NCBI RefSeq assembly: GCF_034353875.1
Contig: NZ_CP133784.1
Location: 2,232,001 to 2,296,000, forward strand
Length of the DNA stretch: 64,000 nucleotides
From: Pseudomonas sp. MH9.2
Lineage (GTDB): Bacteria > Pseudomonadota > Gammaproteobacteria > Pseudomonadales > Pseudomonadaceae
Direction of reading: 5' to 3'
The notes beneath the pieces were generated by a model. The model had not been told where the DNA came from and did not search any database. It saw only the letters and a program-made list of their open reading frames with translations. A program made the translations under genes and the position numbers. This document shows, piece by piece, positions 56,585 through 64,000 of the stretch (its first letter is position 1; every line of letters begins with the position of its first letter).

Positions 56585-57795
56585 CAGCCAGTCACCCTTT
56601 CTGGAACCGGTTTGGTCTTCTCGAGCCGGGTATAGAACGGCATCAGAATGAAGTAGGCGAAGTACAGGAATGTACAGACCTGCGACAGGATCGTGCGCTC
56701 AGGGGTTGGTGGCAGAACACCCAACACACCCAGAATCACGAAGGCTATGCAGAACACTACCAACCAGCCCTTGCTCAGCCAGCCTTTGTAGCGCATGGAC
56801 TTGACCGGACTACGGTCGAGCCATGGCAACACGAACAGTACGGCAATCGCAGCACCCATGGCGATAACGCCCATGAGTTTGTCCGGAATCGCACGCAGGA
56901 TCGCGTAGAACGGCGTGAAGTACCAAACAGGAGCAATGTGCAATGGGGTCTTGAAGGCGTTCGCCACTTCGAAGTTAGGCTTCTCGAGGAAGTAACCACC
57001 CATTTCCGGGAAGAAGAACACGATCGAGCAGAAGATGAACAGGAACACCACCACGCCGACGATATCTTTCACGGTGTAGTACGGGTGGAAGGCAATGCCG
57101 TCCAGCGGTATACCGTTTTCGTCTTTGTGTTTCTTGATGTCGACGCCATCAGGGTTGTTCGAACCGACTTCATGCAGCGCCAGAACGTGCAACACCACCA
57201 GACCCAGAATGACGATCGGCAAAGCGACCACATGAAGGGCGAAGAAGCGGTTCAGGGTAATCCCGGAAATCAGGTAGTCACCACGAATCCACTGCGTCAG
57301 GTCGCCGCCAATCACCGGAATCGCACCGAACAGCGAGATGATCACCTGGGCGCCCCAGTAGGACATCTGACCCCAAGGCAGCAGATAACCCATGAAGGCT
57401 TCAGCCATCAGCGCCAGGTAGATCAGCATCCCGAAGACCCAAACCAACTCGCGCGGCTTCTGGTAGGAACCGTAGAGCAAGCCACGGAACATATGCAGAT
57501 AAACCACGATAAAGAAGGCAGAGGCCCCGGTGGAGTGGAGGAGGCGCAGGATCGAGCCATATTCCACGTCACGCATGATGTATTCGACGGAAGCAAACGC
57601 CTCTTCAGCCGACGGCGTGTAACTCATGGTCAGCCAGACACCTGTAACGATCTGATTGACCAGCACCAGCAAAGCCAGCGAGCCGAAGAAGTAGAAGAAG
57701 TTAAAGTTTTTTGGTGCGTAATATTTGCTGAGATGGTCTTCCCACATTTTTGTGGCGGGAAAGCGCGCATCAACCCAGTCCATGAACTTGCTCAT
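56584..57795 (-). CDS. petB: Cytochrome b of the bc1 complex
   Basis: The quinone-binding membrane core of the bc1 complex, 403 residues with eight or nine helices. Haem-ligand histidines are in LHSTGASAFFIVVYLHMFR and FALHVVALPIVILGLVVLH. The Qo-site motif is FHPYYTVKDIVG plus the PEW-type loop. The ATG at 57795 (MSKFMDWVD) has GGAG 8 bases upstream and overlaps the petA stop (TGATG). A GTG one codon earlier is less likely. Confidence 0.98.
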   Translation of the reverse strand: MSKFMDWVDARFPATKMWEDHLSKYYAPKNFNFFYFFGSLALLVLVNQIVTGVWLTMSYTPSAEEAFASVEYIMRDVEYGSILRLLHSTGASAFFIVVYLHMFRGLLYGSYQKPRELVWVFGMLIYLALMAEAFMGYLLPWGQMSYWGAQVIISLFGAIPVIGGDLTQWIRGDYLISGITLNRFFALHVVALPIVILGLVVLHVLALHEVGSNNPDGVDIKKHKDENGIPLDGIAFHPYYTVKDIVGVVVFLFIFCSIVFFFPEMGGYFLEKPNFEVANAFKTPLHIAPVWYFTPFYAILRAIPDKLMGVIAMGAAIAVLFVLPWLDRSPVKSMRYKGWLSKGWLVVFCIAFVILGVLGVLPPTPERTILSQVCTFLYFAYFILMPFYTRLEKTKPVPERVTG

Positions 57796-58388
57796 CACGC
57801 TTTCTCCGGATCGACGCCAATGACAATAACATTGTCCGACTCATAGGAATGCGGCGGCACTGGCAAATTCAAAGGGGCTGGTTGCGATTTGTAGACGCGC
57901 CCGGCCAGATCATAGTGAGAGCCGTGGCATGGACAGAAGTATCCGCCCACCCAGTCTTTACCCAGATCAACGGGTGCGACTTCAGGACGAAACGTCGGAG
58001 AACAGCCTAAGTGGGTACAAATTCCGACCAACAGAAGAATCTCTGGCTTGATCGAACGTGTCTCCGGGTCGACGTAGGTCGGTTGTATTGAGTTCTTGGA
58101 GTTCGGATCGGAAAGTTGCCCTTCGATCTTCTTCAGATTTCCCAATATTTCTTCGGTACGACGAACGATGAACACCGGCTGACCTCGCCACTCAGCAATC
58201 ATCTGCTGACCGGCTTCGATCTTGCTGACATTCACCTTTACCGGTGCACCTGCGGCTTTCGCCTTGGCACTGGGAAACCATGACCCCACGAACGGGACCG
58301 CAGCCCCCACCGCTCCTGCAGCACCCACGACGGACGTGGCTGCTACAAGGAAGCGACGCCGGCCTGCATTCACGCCGTCATTGCTCAT
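57795..58388 (-). CDS. petA: Rieske iron-sulfur protein of the bc1 complex
   Basis: The [2Fe-2S] subunit, 197 residues. It has a twin-arginine-type N-terminus (GRRRFLVAAT) that stays as the membrane anchor, and cluster-binding motifs CTHLGCSP and CPCHGSHYD, which supply two Cys and two His, with the extra Cys pair for the disulfide. It is first gene of petABC. An inverted repeat and a sigma-70-like promoter lie about 90-125 bases upstream. Confidence 0.98.
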   Translation of the reverse strand: MSNDGVNAGRRRFLVAATSVVGAAGAVGAAVPFVGSWFPSAKAKAAGAPVKVNVSKIEAGQQMIAEWRGQPVFIVRRTEEILGNLKKIEGQLSDPNSKNSIQPTYVDPETRSIKPEILLLVGICTHLGCSPTFRPEVAPVDLGKDWVGGYFCPCHGSHYDLAGRVYKSQPAPLNLPVPPHSYESDNVIVIGVDPEKA

Positions 58389-58472
58389 TCCGTTCCTCTC
58401 CCATCAGCTCTGTGACCTGTTAAACCAGGCATCTACTAAGTAAAAATCTGAACTGTGTAAAAATTTTGCCGA

Positions 58473-58501
58473 ATGGTAATGAAAAGCCCCTTAGTTGACA
58501 A
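58473..58501 (-). promoter_or_regulatory. Candidate promoter of petABC with flanking inverted repeat
   Basis: On the minus strand TTGTCA (58496-58501), 17 bases, then TACCAT (58473-58478). ATGGTAAT (58473-58480) and ATTACCAT (58506-58513) form an inverted repeat with 33 bp between centres. One arm covers the -10 and the other lies just upstream of the -35. Confidence 0.55.
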
Positions 58502-58590
58502 GGTAATTACCATCCTGAAACGGCTTGAAGCCTTATAACACGCGGCGCCCGCTGATGTGGCAAGTTGTCACACCTAAAATGAACGCCCAT

Positions 58591-58628
58591 AAAAAACGCC
58601 CAGCTCCGAAAGGAAACTGGGCGCTTTT
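58591..58628 (-). terminator. Terminator of rplM-rpsI
   Basis: On the minus strand GCGCCCAGTTTCC / GGAGCTGGGCG pairs as a GC-rich stem with a TTTC loop and is followed by TTTTTT. It begins about 16 bases after the rpsI stop. Confidence 0.9.
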
Positions 58629-58643
58629 GAACGAAGCAGCGAA

Positions 58644-59036
58644 TTAACGCTTCGAGTACTGCGGACGCTTACGCGCTTTACGCAGGCCAACTTTCTTACG
58701 TTCAACTTCACGAGCATCGCGAGTCACGAAGCCTGCTTTGCGCAGAGCGCCGCGCAGGGTTTCGTCGTACTGCATCAGAGCGCGAGTGATACCGTGGCGG
58801 ATTGCGCCAGCTTGACCACTTACACCGCCACCGATAACAGTGACGTAGATGTCGAACTTCTCGGTCATCTCGGTCAGTTCCAACGGCTGACGAACTACCA
58901 TACGGGCAGTTTCGCGACCGAAGAACCCATCGAGGGTACGGTTGTTGATGGAGATGTTACCGGTACCAGGACGCAGGAAAACGCGAGCGGTTGCGGTCTT
59001 GCGACGGCCAGTGCCGTAATTTTGAGTCGCCGACAT
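58644..59036 (-). CDS. rpsI: 30S ribosomal protein S9
   Basis: A ribosomal protein whose C-terminal tail touches P-site tRNA, 130 residues. It starts [19 protein letters not shown] and ends in the conserved basic tail [12 protein letters not shown]. It is second gene of the rplM-rpsI operon, 14 bases after rplM. Confidence 0.99.
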   Translation of the reverse strand: MSATQNYGTGRRKTATARVFLRPGTGNISINNRTLDGFFGRETARMVVRQPLELTEMTEKFDIYVTVIGGGVSGQAGAIRHGITRALMQYDETLRGALRKAGFVTRDAREVERKKVGLRKARKRPQYSKR

Positions 59037-59050
59037 AATGAACTATTCCG

Positions 59051-59479
59051 TTAAAACTTCAGTTCTTGGGGCTGCTGAGCAGTATGAGGGTGTGCAGTGC
59101 CCGCATAGACTTTCAGCTTACGATACATGTCGCGACCCAGCGGGTTTTTAGGCAGCATGCCTTTAACCGCGGTCTCGATCACGCGCTCAGGAGCTTTGGC
59201 AATCAGCTTTTCAAAGTTGATCGACTTGATCCCGCCCGGAAAACCGGAGTGTGAGTAGTAGATCTTGTCGGTGGCTTTAGCACCGGTAACGCGGATTTGC
59301 TCAGCGTTGATAACGACGATGTAATCGCCAGTATCGACGTGCGGAGTGTATTCCGGTTTGTGCTTGCCACGCAGACGGCTCGCGATCTCGGTCGCCAGAC
59401 GACCCAGGGTCTGACCAGCAGCGTCGACGACGAACCAGTCGCGCTTAACTGTTTCCGGTTTAGCAGTAAAAGTCTTCAT
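59051..59479 (-). CDS. rplM: 50S ribosomal protein L13
   Basis: An early-assembling large-subunit protein, 142 residues. It has [20 protein letters not shown] at the start, [17 protein letters not shown] and the [19 protein letters not shown] segment, which is the family signature. It is first gene of the operon. A strong promoter candidate lies 44-72 bases upstream. Confidence 0.99.
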   Translation of the reverse strand: MKTFTAKPETVKRDWFVVDAAGQTLGRLATEIASRLRGKHKPEYTPHVDTGDYIVVINAEQIRVTGAKATDKIYYSHSGFPGGIKSINFEKLIAKAPERVIETAVKGMLPKNPLGRDMYRKLKVYAGTAHPHTAQQPQELKF

Positions 59480-59522
59480 TCTTTAATAGCCTCAGGGGCC
59501 GCCCTGATAAATTAGACGGCGG

Positions 59523-59551
59523 ATCTTACTGAATAGTGCGTACTTTGACAA
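59523..59551 (-). promoter_or_regulatory. Promoter of rplM-rpsI
   Basis: On the minus strand TTGTCA (59546-59551), 17 bases, then TAAGAT (59523-59528). A perfect 7-3-7 inverted repeat, CTTTGAC/GTCAAAG (59543-59559), overlaps the -35. The rest of the 249-base spacer to the aldo/keto reductase gene is without a recognised feature. Confidence 0.65.
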
Positions 59552-59728
59552 GGTCAAAGGCAGCCGGAAACAGACGCTGTCGGGGGCTCGGGTCGGCGCG
59601 TCCGTAATACGGCAAGATTCTTCGGCAGACGGCGCATCACTTCCACTGCAAAGAGCTGCGGAATTATGCCGATTGCGAAAAAAATTTCAACCTGCTTTTA
59701 TGATTCCCCTCAATTTAAGGAGAAAAAT

Positions 59729-60766
59729 ATGGATTACCGCCGACTCGGCCGGACCGACCTGAATGTCAGCGCCCTGTGTCTGGGCACCATGACCTGGGGC
59801 GAGCAGAACAGCGAACCAGAGGCCTTTGCACAGATCGAAAGAGCCAAGGCTGCCGGGATCAACTTCATTGATACGGCGGAAATGTACCCTGTACCTCCCA
59901 AAGCCGACACCTACGCCACCACTGAGCGGTTCATCGGTAATTACTTCAAAACCCGAGGTGATCGCGCCGACTGGATTCTGGCCAGCAAGATCGCCGGGCC
60001 TGGCAACACCATTGATTACATCCGTGACGGCAACCTCAAACACAATCGCGAGCACATCGTTGCCGCCGTGGATGCCAGCCTCAAGCGCCTGCAGACTGAC
60101 TACATCGACTTGTACCAGCTGCATTGGCCCGAACGCAGCACCAACTTCTTCGGCCAACTGGGCTACACGCACAAAGAAGGCGAGTTCACGCCCCTCGAAG
60201 ACACCCTCGAAGCACTCGACGCGCAGGTCAAGGCTGGCAAAATCAGGCACATCGGCCTGTCCAACGAAACGCCGTGGGGCACAATGAAATTTCTGGAGTT
60301 GGCGCAAAGCCGCGGCTGGCCGCGTGCAGTGTCGATCCAGAACCCTTACAACCTGCTCAATCGGACGTTCGAGGTCGGCCTTGCAGAAATCGCCATTCGC
60401 GAGCAATGCGGCCTGCTGGCTTACTCGCCACTGGCCTTCGGCATACTGTCAGGAAAGTACGAAAACGGCGCACGACCGCCCAAAGGCCGCCTGAGCCTTT
60501 ACAGCCGCTTCAGCCGCTATTTCAATCCGCAATCGGAAGCCGCCTGCAGCCGTTACGTCGCTCTGGCGCGTGAGCACGGCCTCGACCCTGCGCAAATGGC
60601 CCTGGCTTTCGTCACTTGCCAACCGTTCGTCACCAGCAACATCATCGGCGCGACCTCCCTCGAACAACTGGACAGCAATATCGCCAGTTTCGAGCTAAAT
60701 CTTTCCGATGAAGTGCTGGCAGGCATCGAAGCGATTCACAAGGATCACCCAAACCCGGCGCCGTAA
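59729..60766 (+). CDS. Tas-like NADP(H)-dependent aldo/keto reductase
   Basis: A TIM-barrel oxidoreductase, 345 residues, most like E. coli Tas. It has GRTDLNVSALCLGTMTWG at the N-terminus and catalytic Asp/Tyr in FIDTAEMYPVP (about 50-57). The active-site Lys-containing strand is WILASKI, and the His is in LYQLHWPER. It shows GLSNETPWG and the C-terminal cofactor segment FVTSNIIGATSLEQLDSN. The physiological substrate is unknown. The start at 59729 (MDYRRLGRT) is set by TAAGGAG upstream; 21 extra open codons before it are not homologous to the family. Confidence 0.92.
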   Translation: MDYRRLGRTDLNVSALCLGTMTWGEQNSEPEAFAQIERAKAAGINFIDTAEMYPVPPKADTYATTERFIGNYFKTRGDRADWILASKIAGPGNTIDYIRDGNLKHNREHIVAAVDASLKRLQTDYIDLYQLHWPERSTNFFGQLGYTHKEGEFTPLEDTLEALDAQVKAGKIRHIGLSNETPWGTMKFLELAQSRGWPRAVSIQNPYNLLNRTFEVGLAEIAIREQCGLLAYSPLAFGILSGKYENGARPPKGRLSLYSRFSRYFNPQSEAACSRYVALAREHGLDPAQMALAFVTCQPFVTSNIIGATSLEQLDSNIASFELNLSDEVLAGIEAIHKDHPNPAP

Positions 60767-60783
60767 TACGGCGCCAACCTGCG

Positions 60784-61920
60784 TTACAACGCCCGGGCGA
60801 TGATCTCTTTCATGATTTCGTTGGTCCCGGCGTAAATCCGCTGCACCCGCGCGTCTGCCCAAGCCCGGGCAATAGGGTATTCCCACATGAAGCCGTAGCC
60901 GCCATGCAACTGCACGCACTCATCGAGCACCTTGCATTGCAGGTCCGTGCACCAATATTTCGCCATCGCGGCTGTCGGCACGTCCAGCTTGCCCAGCAAA
61001 TGAAGCTCCAGGCAACGATCAACGAACACGCGGCCGATCTGCACTTCGGTCGCGATTTCGGCGAGCTTGAAGCGAGTGTTCTGGAACTCGGCAATCGCCT
61101 TGCCGAACGCCTTACGCTCCCGGGTGTACGCCAACGTCCACGCCAACGCTGCCTCAGCCGATGCCAAGGCCCCTATGGCGACGGTGAGGCGCTCCTGCGG
61201 CAATTCCTGCATCAAGTACGCGAACCCCATGCCGGCCTGCCCCAAGAGGTTCTCCTTGGGCACACGCACGTCCTGGAAAAACAGTTCAGACGTGTCTTGC
61301 GCCTTCATCCCGACCTTTTCCAGACGCTTACCCTTGGCGAAGCCCGGTGTATCGGCTTCAACCAGGAACAAACTGGTGCCTTTGGCACCCGCCTTGGGGT
61401 CGGTCTTCGCCACCACAATGACCAAATCGGCCAGAAAGCCGTTGGTGATGAACGTTTTCGAGCCATTGATCACATACTCGTCACCGTCCAGCACGGCGGT
61501 GGTTTTCACCCCTTGCAGGTCCGAGCCCGCGCCCGGCTCGGTCATCGCGATCGCCGTCACCATCTCGCCCGACACCAGCTTAGGCAGGTACTTGAGCTTC
61601 AACGCTTCGCTGCCGTAATGCAGGATGTACGGCGCAACGATGTCCGAGTGCAGAGAGAAACCAATACCGGTCAAACCCAACCGTCCGACCTCCTCGATCA
61701 CCACGGCGCTGTAAAGGAAGTCAGCCGCCATGCCGCCATATTCCTCGGGCAGGTGCGAGCAAAGCATTCCCTGCTCCCCCGCCTTGTTCCAGAGTGCACG
61801 GTCGATGTAGCCCTGTTTTTCCCATTGAGCATGAAAAGGCACGGCCTCCTGTTCGAGGAATTTACGCACGCTGCTACGGAAAAGTTCGTGCTCGGAGCTG
61901 AACAGGGTTCTAGGGATCAT
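60784..61920 (-). CDS. Acyl-CoA dehydrogenase
   Basis: A FAD-dependent enzyme of beta-oxidation or branched-chain amino acid breakdown, 378 residues. It shows the FAD/substrate segments AMTEPGAGSDLQGVKT (about 128-143) and FITNGFLADLVIVVAKTD, and ends QLHGGYGFMWEYPIARAWAD and RIYAGTNEIMKEIIAR. The IYAGT position has Ala where medium-chain enzymes have the catalytic Glu. The base is therefore probably the Glu on the other helix, as in long-chain and isovaleryl-CoA dehydrogenases. The ATG at 61920 (MIPRTLFSSEHELFR) is the family start. It is divergent from the AraC-type regulator gene, a likely controller. Confidence 0.92.
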   Translation of the reverse strand: MIPRTLFSSEHELFRSSVRKFLEQEAVPFHAQWEKQGYIDRALWNKAGEQGMLCSHLPEEYGGMAADFLYSAVVIEEVGRLGLTGIGFSLHSDIVAPYILHYGSEALKLKYLPKLVSGEMVTAIAMTEPGAGSDLQGVKTTAVLDGDEYVINGSKTFITNGFLADLVIVVAKTDPKAGAKGTSLFLVEADTPGFAKGKRLEKVGMKAQDTSELFFQDVRVPKENLLGQAGMGFAYLMQELPQERLTVAIGALASAEAALAWTLAYTRERKAFGKAIAEFQNTRFKLAEIATEVQIGRVFVDRCLELHLLGKLDVPTAAMAKYWCTDLQCKVLDECVQLHGGYGFMWEYPIARAWADARVQRIYAGTNEIMKEIIARAL

Positions 61921-62064
61921 GCGGCACCTGCAAAAGTGGGTAAGCCCGGATTGGCATGCAGAGCCTAAGCCCATGACCTGCGCGAGGACACTGGACACAT
62001 CCGCCAAAAAATAAGACGATCCAGCCGTTGTTTGACCACTTTCCCATATAAGAACAAAAGAATT

Positions 62065-63060
62065 ATGTCTACCCAACACTCCGCGCCCCTGCGGCGCGTC
62101 AGCATTCTGGCCATTGAGGGGGTATTCGCTTCAACCCTGATGCAAGCCAAAGATTTTTTCCATCTCGCCAGCCTGCGCTATGGAAAACAGCTGGGCCAGG
62201 GCCTCAAAACGACCTTCGAAACCCGTATCGTCAGCCCAGACGGGCTTCCTGTGCGCAGTTTCAGCGATGTGATCCTGCCCGTGGATGGCGGCCTGGAACA
62301 CAGCGATGTGATCATCCTGCCCGCGTTCTGGGATGACTTCGATGCACTGTGCCTGCGCTACCCTCAAGTGCTGCCATGGCTGCGCGAGCAACACGCCAAG
62401 GGCGCCGTACTGTGCGGCGAAGCCAGCGGCGTTTTCTGGCTGGCACAGGCAGGCCTGCTCGATGGCAAGGAGGCGACCACTTATTGGCGATTCTTCAGCG
62501 AGTTTGGCGAGCGCTTCCCTGCGGTGCTGCTCAATCAGGAAAAGCACCTGACCGATGCGGACAATGTGTATTGCGCGGGCGGCACGACGTCAGCCTGCGA
62601 CCTGTACATCTACCTGATCGAGCGCTTCTGCGGGGCCAATGTCGCGCAAGCCGTAGCCCGCGACATTCTTTACGAGGTGCAACGCAACTATTCGCCGGGA
62701 CGAATGGGTTTCGGCGGGCAAAAACTGCATCAGGACGTGATCATTCTGCAGATACAGCAATGGCTCGAAGAGCATTTTGCTGACAAGTTTCGCTTCGAAG
62801 ATGTCGCCCGGGAACACAGCATGAGCATCCGCAACTTCATGCGCCGCTTCCAGACCGCCACGGGAGACAAGCCCCTGCATTACCTGCAAAGGCTGCGCAT
62901 AGAAACCGCCAAGGGCCTGCTTTCCGGCACCCGCAAAAGCATCAAGACCATCAGCTACGAAGTCGGCTACGACGATGCCAGCTTCTTTGCCCGACTCTTC
63001 CGCCAGCACACCGAACTGTCACCGAACCAGTATCGACAACAGTTTCTGCAAGCGGCTTGA
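62065..63060 (+). CDS. GlxA-type AraC-family transcription regulator
   Basis: A 331-residue two-domain regulator. The N-terminal DJ-1/PfpI-like domain (VSILAIEGVFASTLMQA, VIILPAFWDDFD, nucleophile-elbow-like CGEASGVFWLAQAG) senses an unknown ligand. The C-terminal AraC domain has two helix-turn-helices (FEDVAREHSMSIRNFMRRF and ISYEVGYDDASFFARLFRQ). It is divergent from the acyl-CoA dehydrogenase gene over a 144-base spacer, so regulation of that gene is plausible. The start at 62065 (MSTQHSAPLRRV) is the likeliest; an earlier in-frame ATG at 62032 has no better ribosome binding site. Confidence 0.88.
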   Translation: MSTQHSAPLRRVSILAIEGVFASTLMQAKDFFHLASLRYGKQLGQGLKTTFETRIVSPDGLPVRSFSDVILPVDGGLEHSDVIILPAFWDDFDALCLRYPQVLPWLREQHAKGAVLCGEASGVFWLAQAGLLDGKEATTYWRFFSEFGERFPAVLLNQEKHLTDADNVYCAGGTTSACDLYIYLIERFCGANVAQAVARDILYEVQRNYSPGRMGFGGQKLHQDVIILQIQQWLEEHFADKFRFEDVAREHSMSIRNFMRRFQTATGDKPLHYLQRLRIETAKGLLSGTRKSIKTISYEVGYDDASFFARLFRQHTELSPNQYRQQFLQAA

Positions 63061-63098
63061 GGTGAATGGGCACACCCTACGAAGGCTGTGCATCCAGC

Positions 63099-64000
63099 CT
63101 AGGGCTTGTGTGCCCGCGACAGGAACTCATGGGACTGCATTTCCAGCAGACGGCTGAGCGTGCGCTGGAACTCGAAGTTCAAGCGGCCACCGGTGTACAG
63201 GTCTTTTAGCTCAACCTCGGCGGAAATGATCAGCTTGACGTTGCGGTCGTAGAACTCGTCGACCATGTTGATAAAGCGCCGAGCGATATCGTCAGTGGTC
63301 ACACTCATCTGCTCGACGCCGCTGATCAACACGGCGTGAAAGATTTTGCCGAGTTCAATGTAGTCATTCTGGCTGCGCGGGCCGTCGCACAGTTCACGAA
63401 AATCGAACCAGGCCACGTCATCGCACGTCAGCAGCGCGCGAATCTCACGATTCTCGATCATCAGCACGTCGTCCTTGGTCGCTTGGGCGCAGTCCGGAGT
63501 CAATGCACGGAAACTCTTGCGCAGGCTCTCCTCGGCGGCAGCATCGAGCGGAAAATGGAACAGCTCGGCTTGCTCCAGATGGCGCAGACGGTAATCCACA
63601 CCGCTGTCGACGTTAACGATTTCAGTGTGCTGCTTGATCAGGGCGATGGCAGGCAAGAAGCGCGCGCGCTGCAGACCGTCTTTGTACAGACCGTCCGGCA
63701 CAATGTTCGACGTAGCGACCAGGGTTACGCCGTTTTTGAACAACTCTTCCATCAAGGTCCCGAGAATCATCGCATCGGTAATGTCCGAAACGAAAAATTC
63801 ATCGAAGCAGATCACTCGCGCCTCATCGGAAAAACGCTTGGCAATCAGGACCAGCGGATTCTTCTCGCCGCTGAGAGTCCTCATCTCTTCGTGCACACGC
63901 TTCATGAAGCGGTGGAAGTGAGTGCGAACCTTTGCCTTGAACGGCAAGGCTTCGAAGAAGGTATCGACCAGGTACGTCTTGCCCCGGCCAACGCCACCCC
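63099..64000 (-). CDS. zapE: ZapE (AFG1-family ATPase), 5' end cut by window
   Basis: The last 300 residues of an AAA-type ATPase linked to Z-ring stability under stress and low oxygen in E. coli. The frame is open to the window end, and the first visible residues GGVGRGKTYLVDTFF form the Walker A motif. Walker B is VICFDEFFVSD. VTLVATSNIVPDGLYKDGLQRARFLP (in two stretches) is the sensor and Arg-finger region, followed by a helical lid ending SHEFLSRAHKP. It is the PA4438 position. About 60-65 N-terminal residues should lie beyond the window. Confidence 0.93.
   Translation of the reverse strand, partial: GGVGRGKTYLVDTFFEALPFKAKVRTHFHRFMKRVHEEMRTLSGEKNPLVLIAKRFSDEARVICFDEFFVSDITDAMILGTLMEELFKNGVTLVATSNIVPDGLYKDGLQRARFLPAIALIKQHTEIVNVDSGVDYRLRHLEQAELFHFPLDAAAEESLRKSFRALTPDCAQATKDDVLMIENREIRALLTCDDVAWFDFRELCDGPRSQNDYIELGKIFHAVLISGVEQMSVTTDDIARRFINMVDEFYDRNVKLIISAEVELKDLYTGGRLNFEFQRTLSRLLEMQSHEFLSRAHKP

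Overview
The window is chromosomal DNA of a Pseudomonas, most likely of the P. fluorescens group. The evidence is the protein content (ColR, YajQ, FxsA, SspAB, petABC, a full dcw cluster), the GC-rich coding style, and a gene order that, from memory, follows P. aeruginosa PAO1 from about PA4381 (colR) to PA4438 (zapE) almost gene for gene. Nearly everything is core genome. The one clear accessory insertion is a type VI secretion (T6SS) cassette at 21159-31055.

Layout. 1-7800: colR (cut by the window start), a PAP2 phosphatase behind a ColR-box-like site, groESL with a sigma-32-type promoter, fxsA, a HugZ-like protein, an FabG-like SDR, a DUF481 outer-membrane protein and an alkyltransferase-like protein. 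7800-17450: ampG, a MscS-type channel, yajQ, panE, an orphan PAS sensor kinase, a PduO-type cobalamin adenosyltransferase, a MutT-TenI fusion, a GST and argJ. 17500-21065: secA and, divergently, dciA.

21159-31055 (minus strand, six overlapping genes): vgrG, a DUF4123 adaptor, a 1146-residue effector with a VasX/MIX-like N-terminus and a hydrophobic C-terminal half, then three tandem 397-residue membrane proteins that are probably its immunity proteins. The three copies are mosaics: the middle copy carries a completely different transmembrane block inside otherwise nearly identical sequence. The cassette lies between dciA and lpxC, where PAO1 has (from memory) an M23 peptidase gene. It is the most interesting part of the window.

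31257-49039 (minus strand): the dcw cluster in transcription order mraZ-rsmH-ftsL-ftsI-murE-murF-mraY-murD-ftsW-murG-murC-ddlB-ftsQ-ftsA-ftsZ-lpxC. Start-stop overlaps link most genes. Three 10-bp-spaced MraZ boxes sit just downstream of a sigma-70-type promoter. lpxC ends at a UUCG-loop terminator.

49343-64000: RNase P RNA, rsmI, lpoA, yraN, gmhA, dolP, sspAB, the cytochrome bc1 operon petABC, rplM-rpsI, an aldo/keto reductase, an acyl-CoA dehydrogenase, a GlxA-type AraC regulator and zapE (cut by the window end). Most of the genes build or protect the cell envelope: peptidoglycan synthesis and its control (dcw, lpoA, ampG), LPS (lpxC, gmhA), outer-membrane integrity (dolP, ColR targets), protein export (secA) and interbacterial attack (the T6SS cassette).
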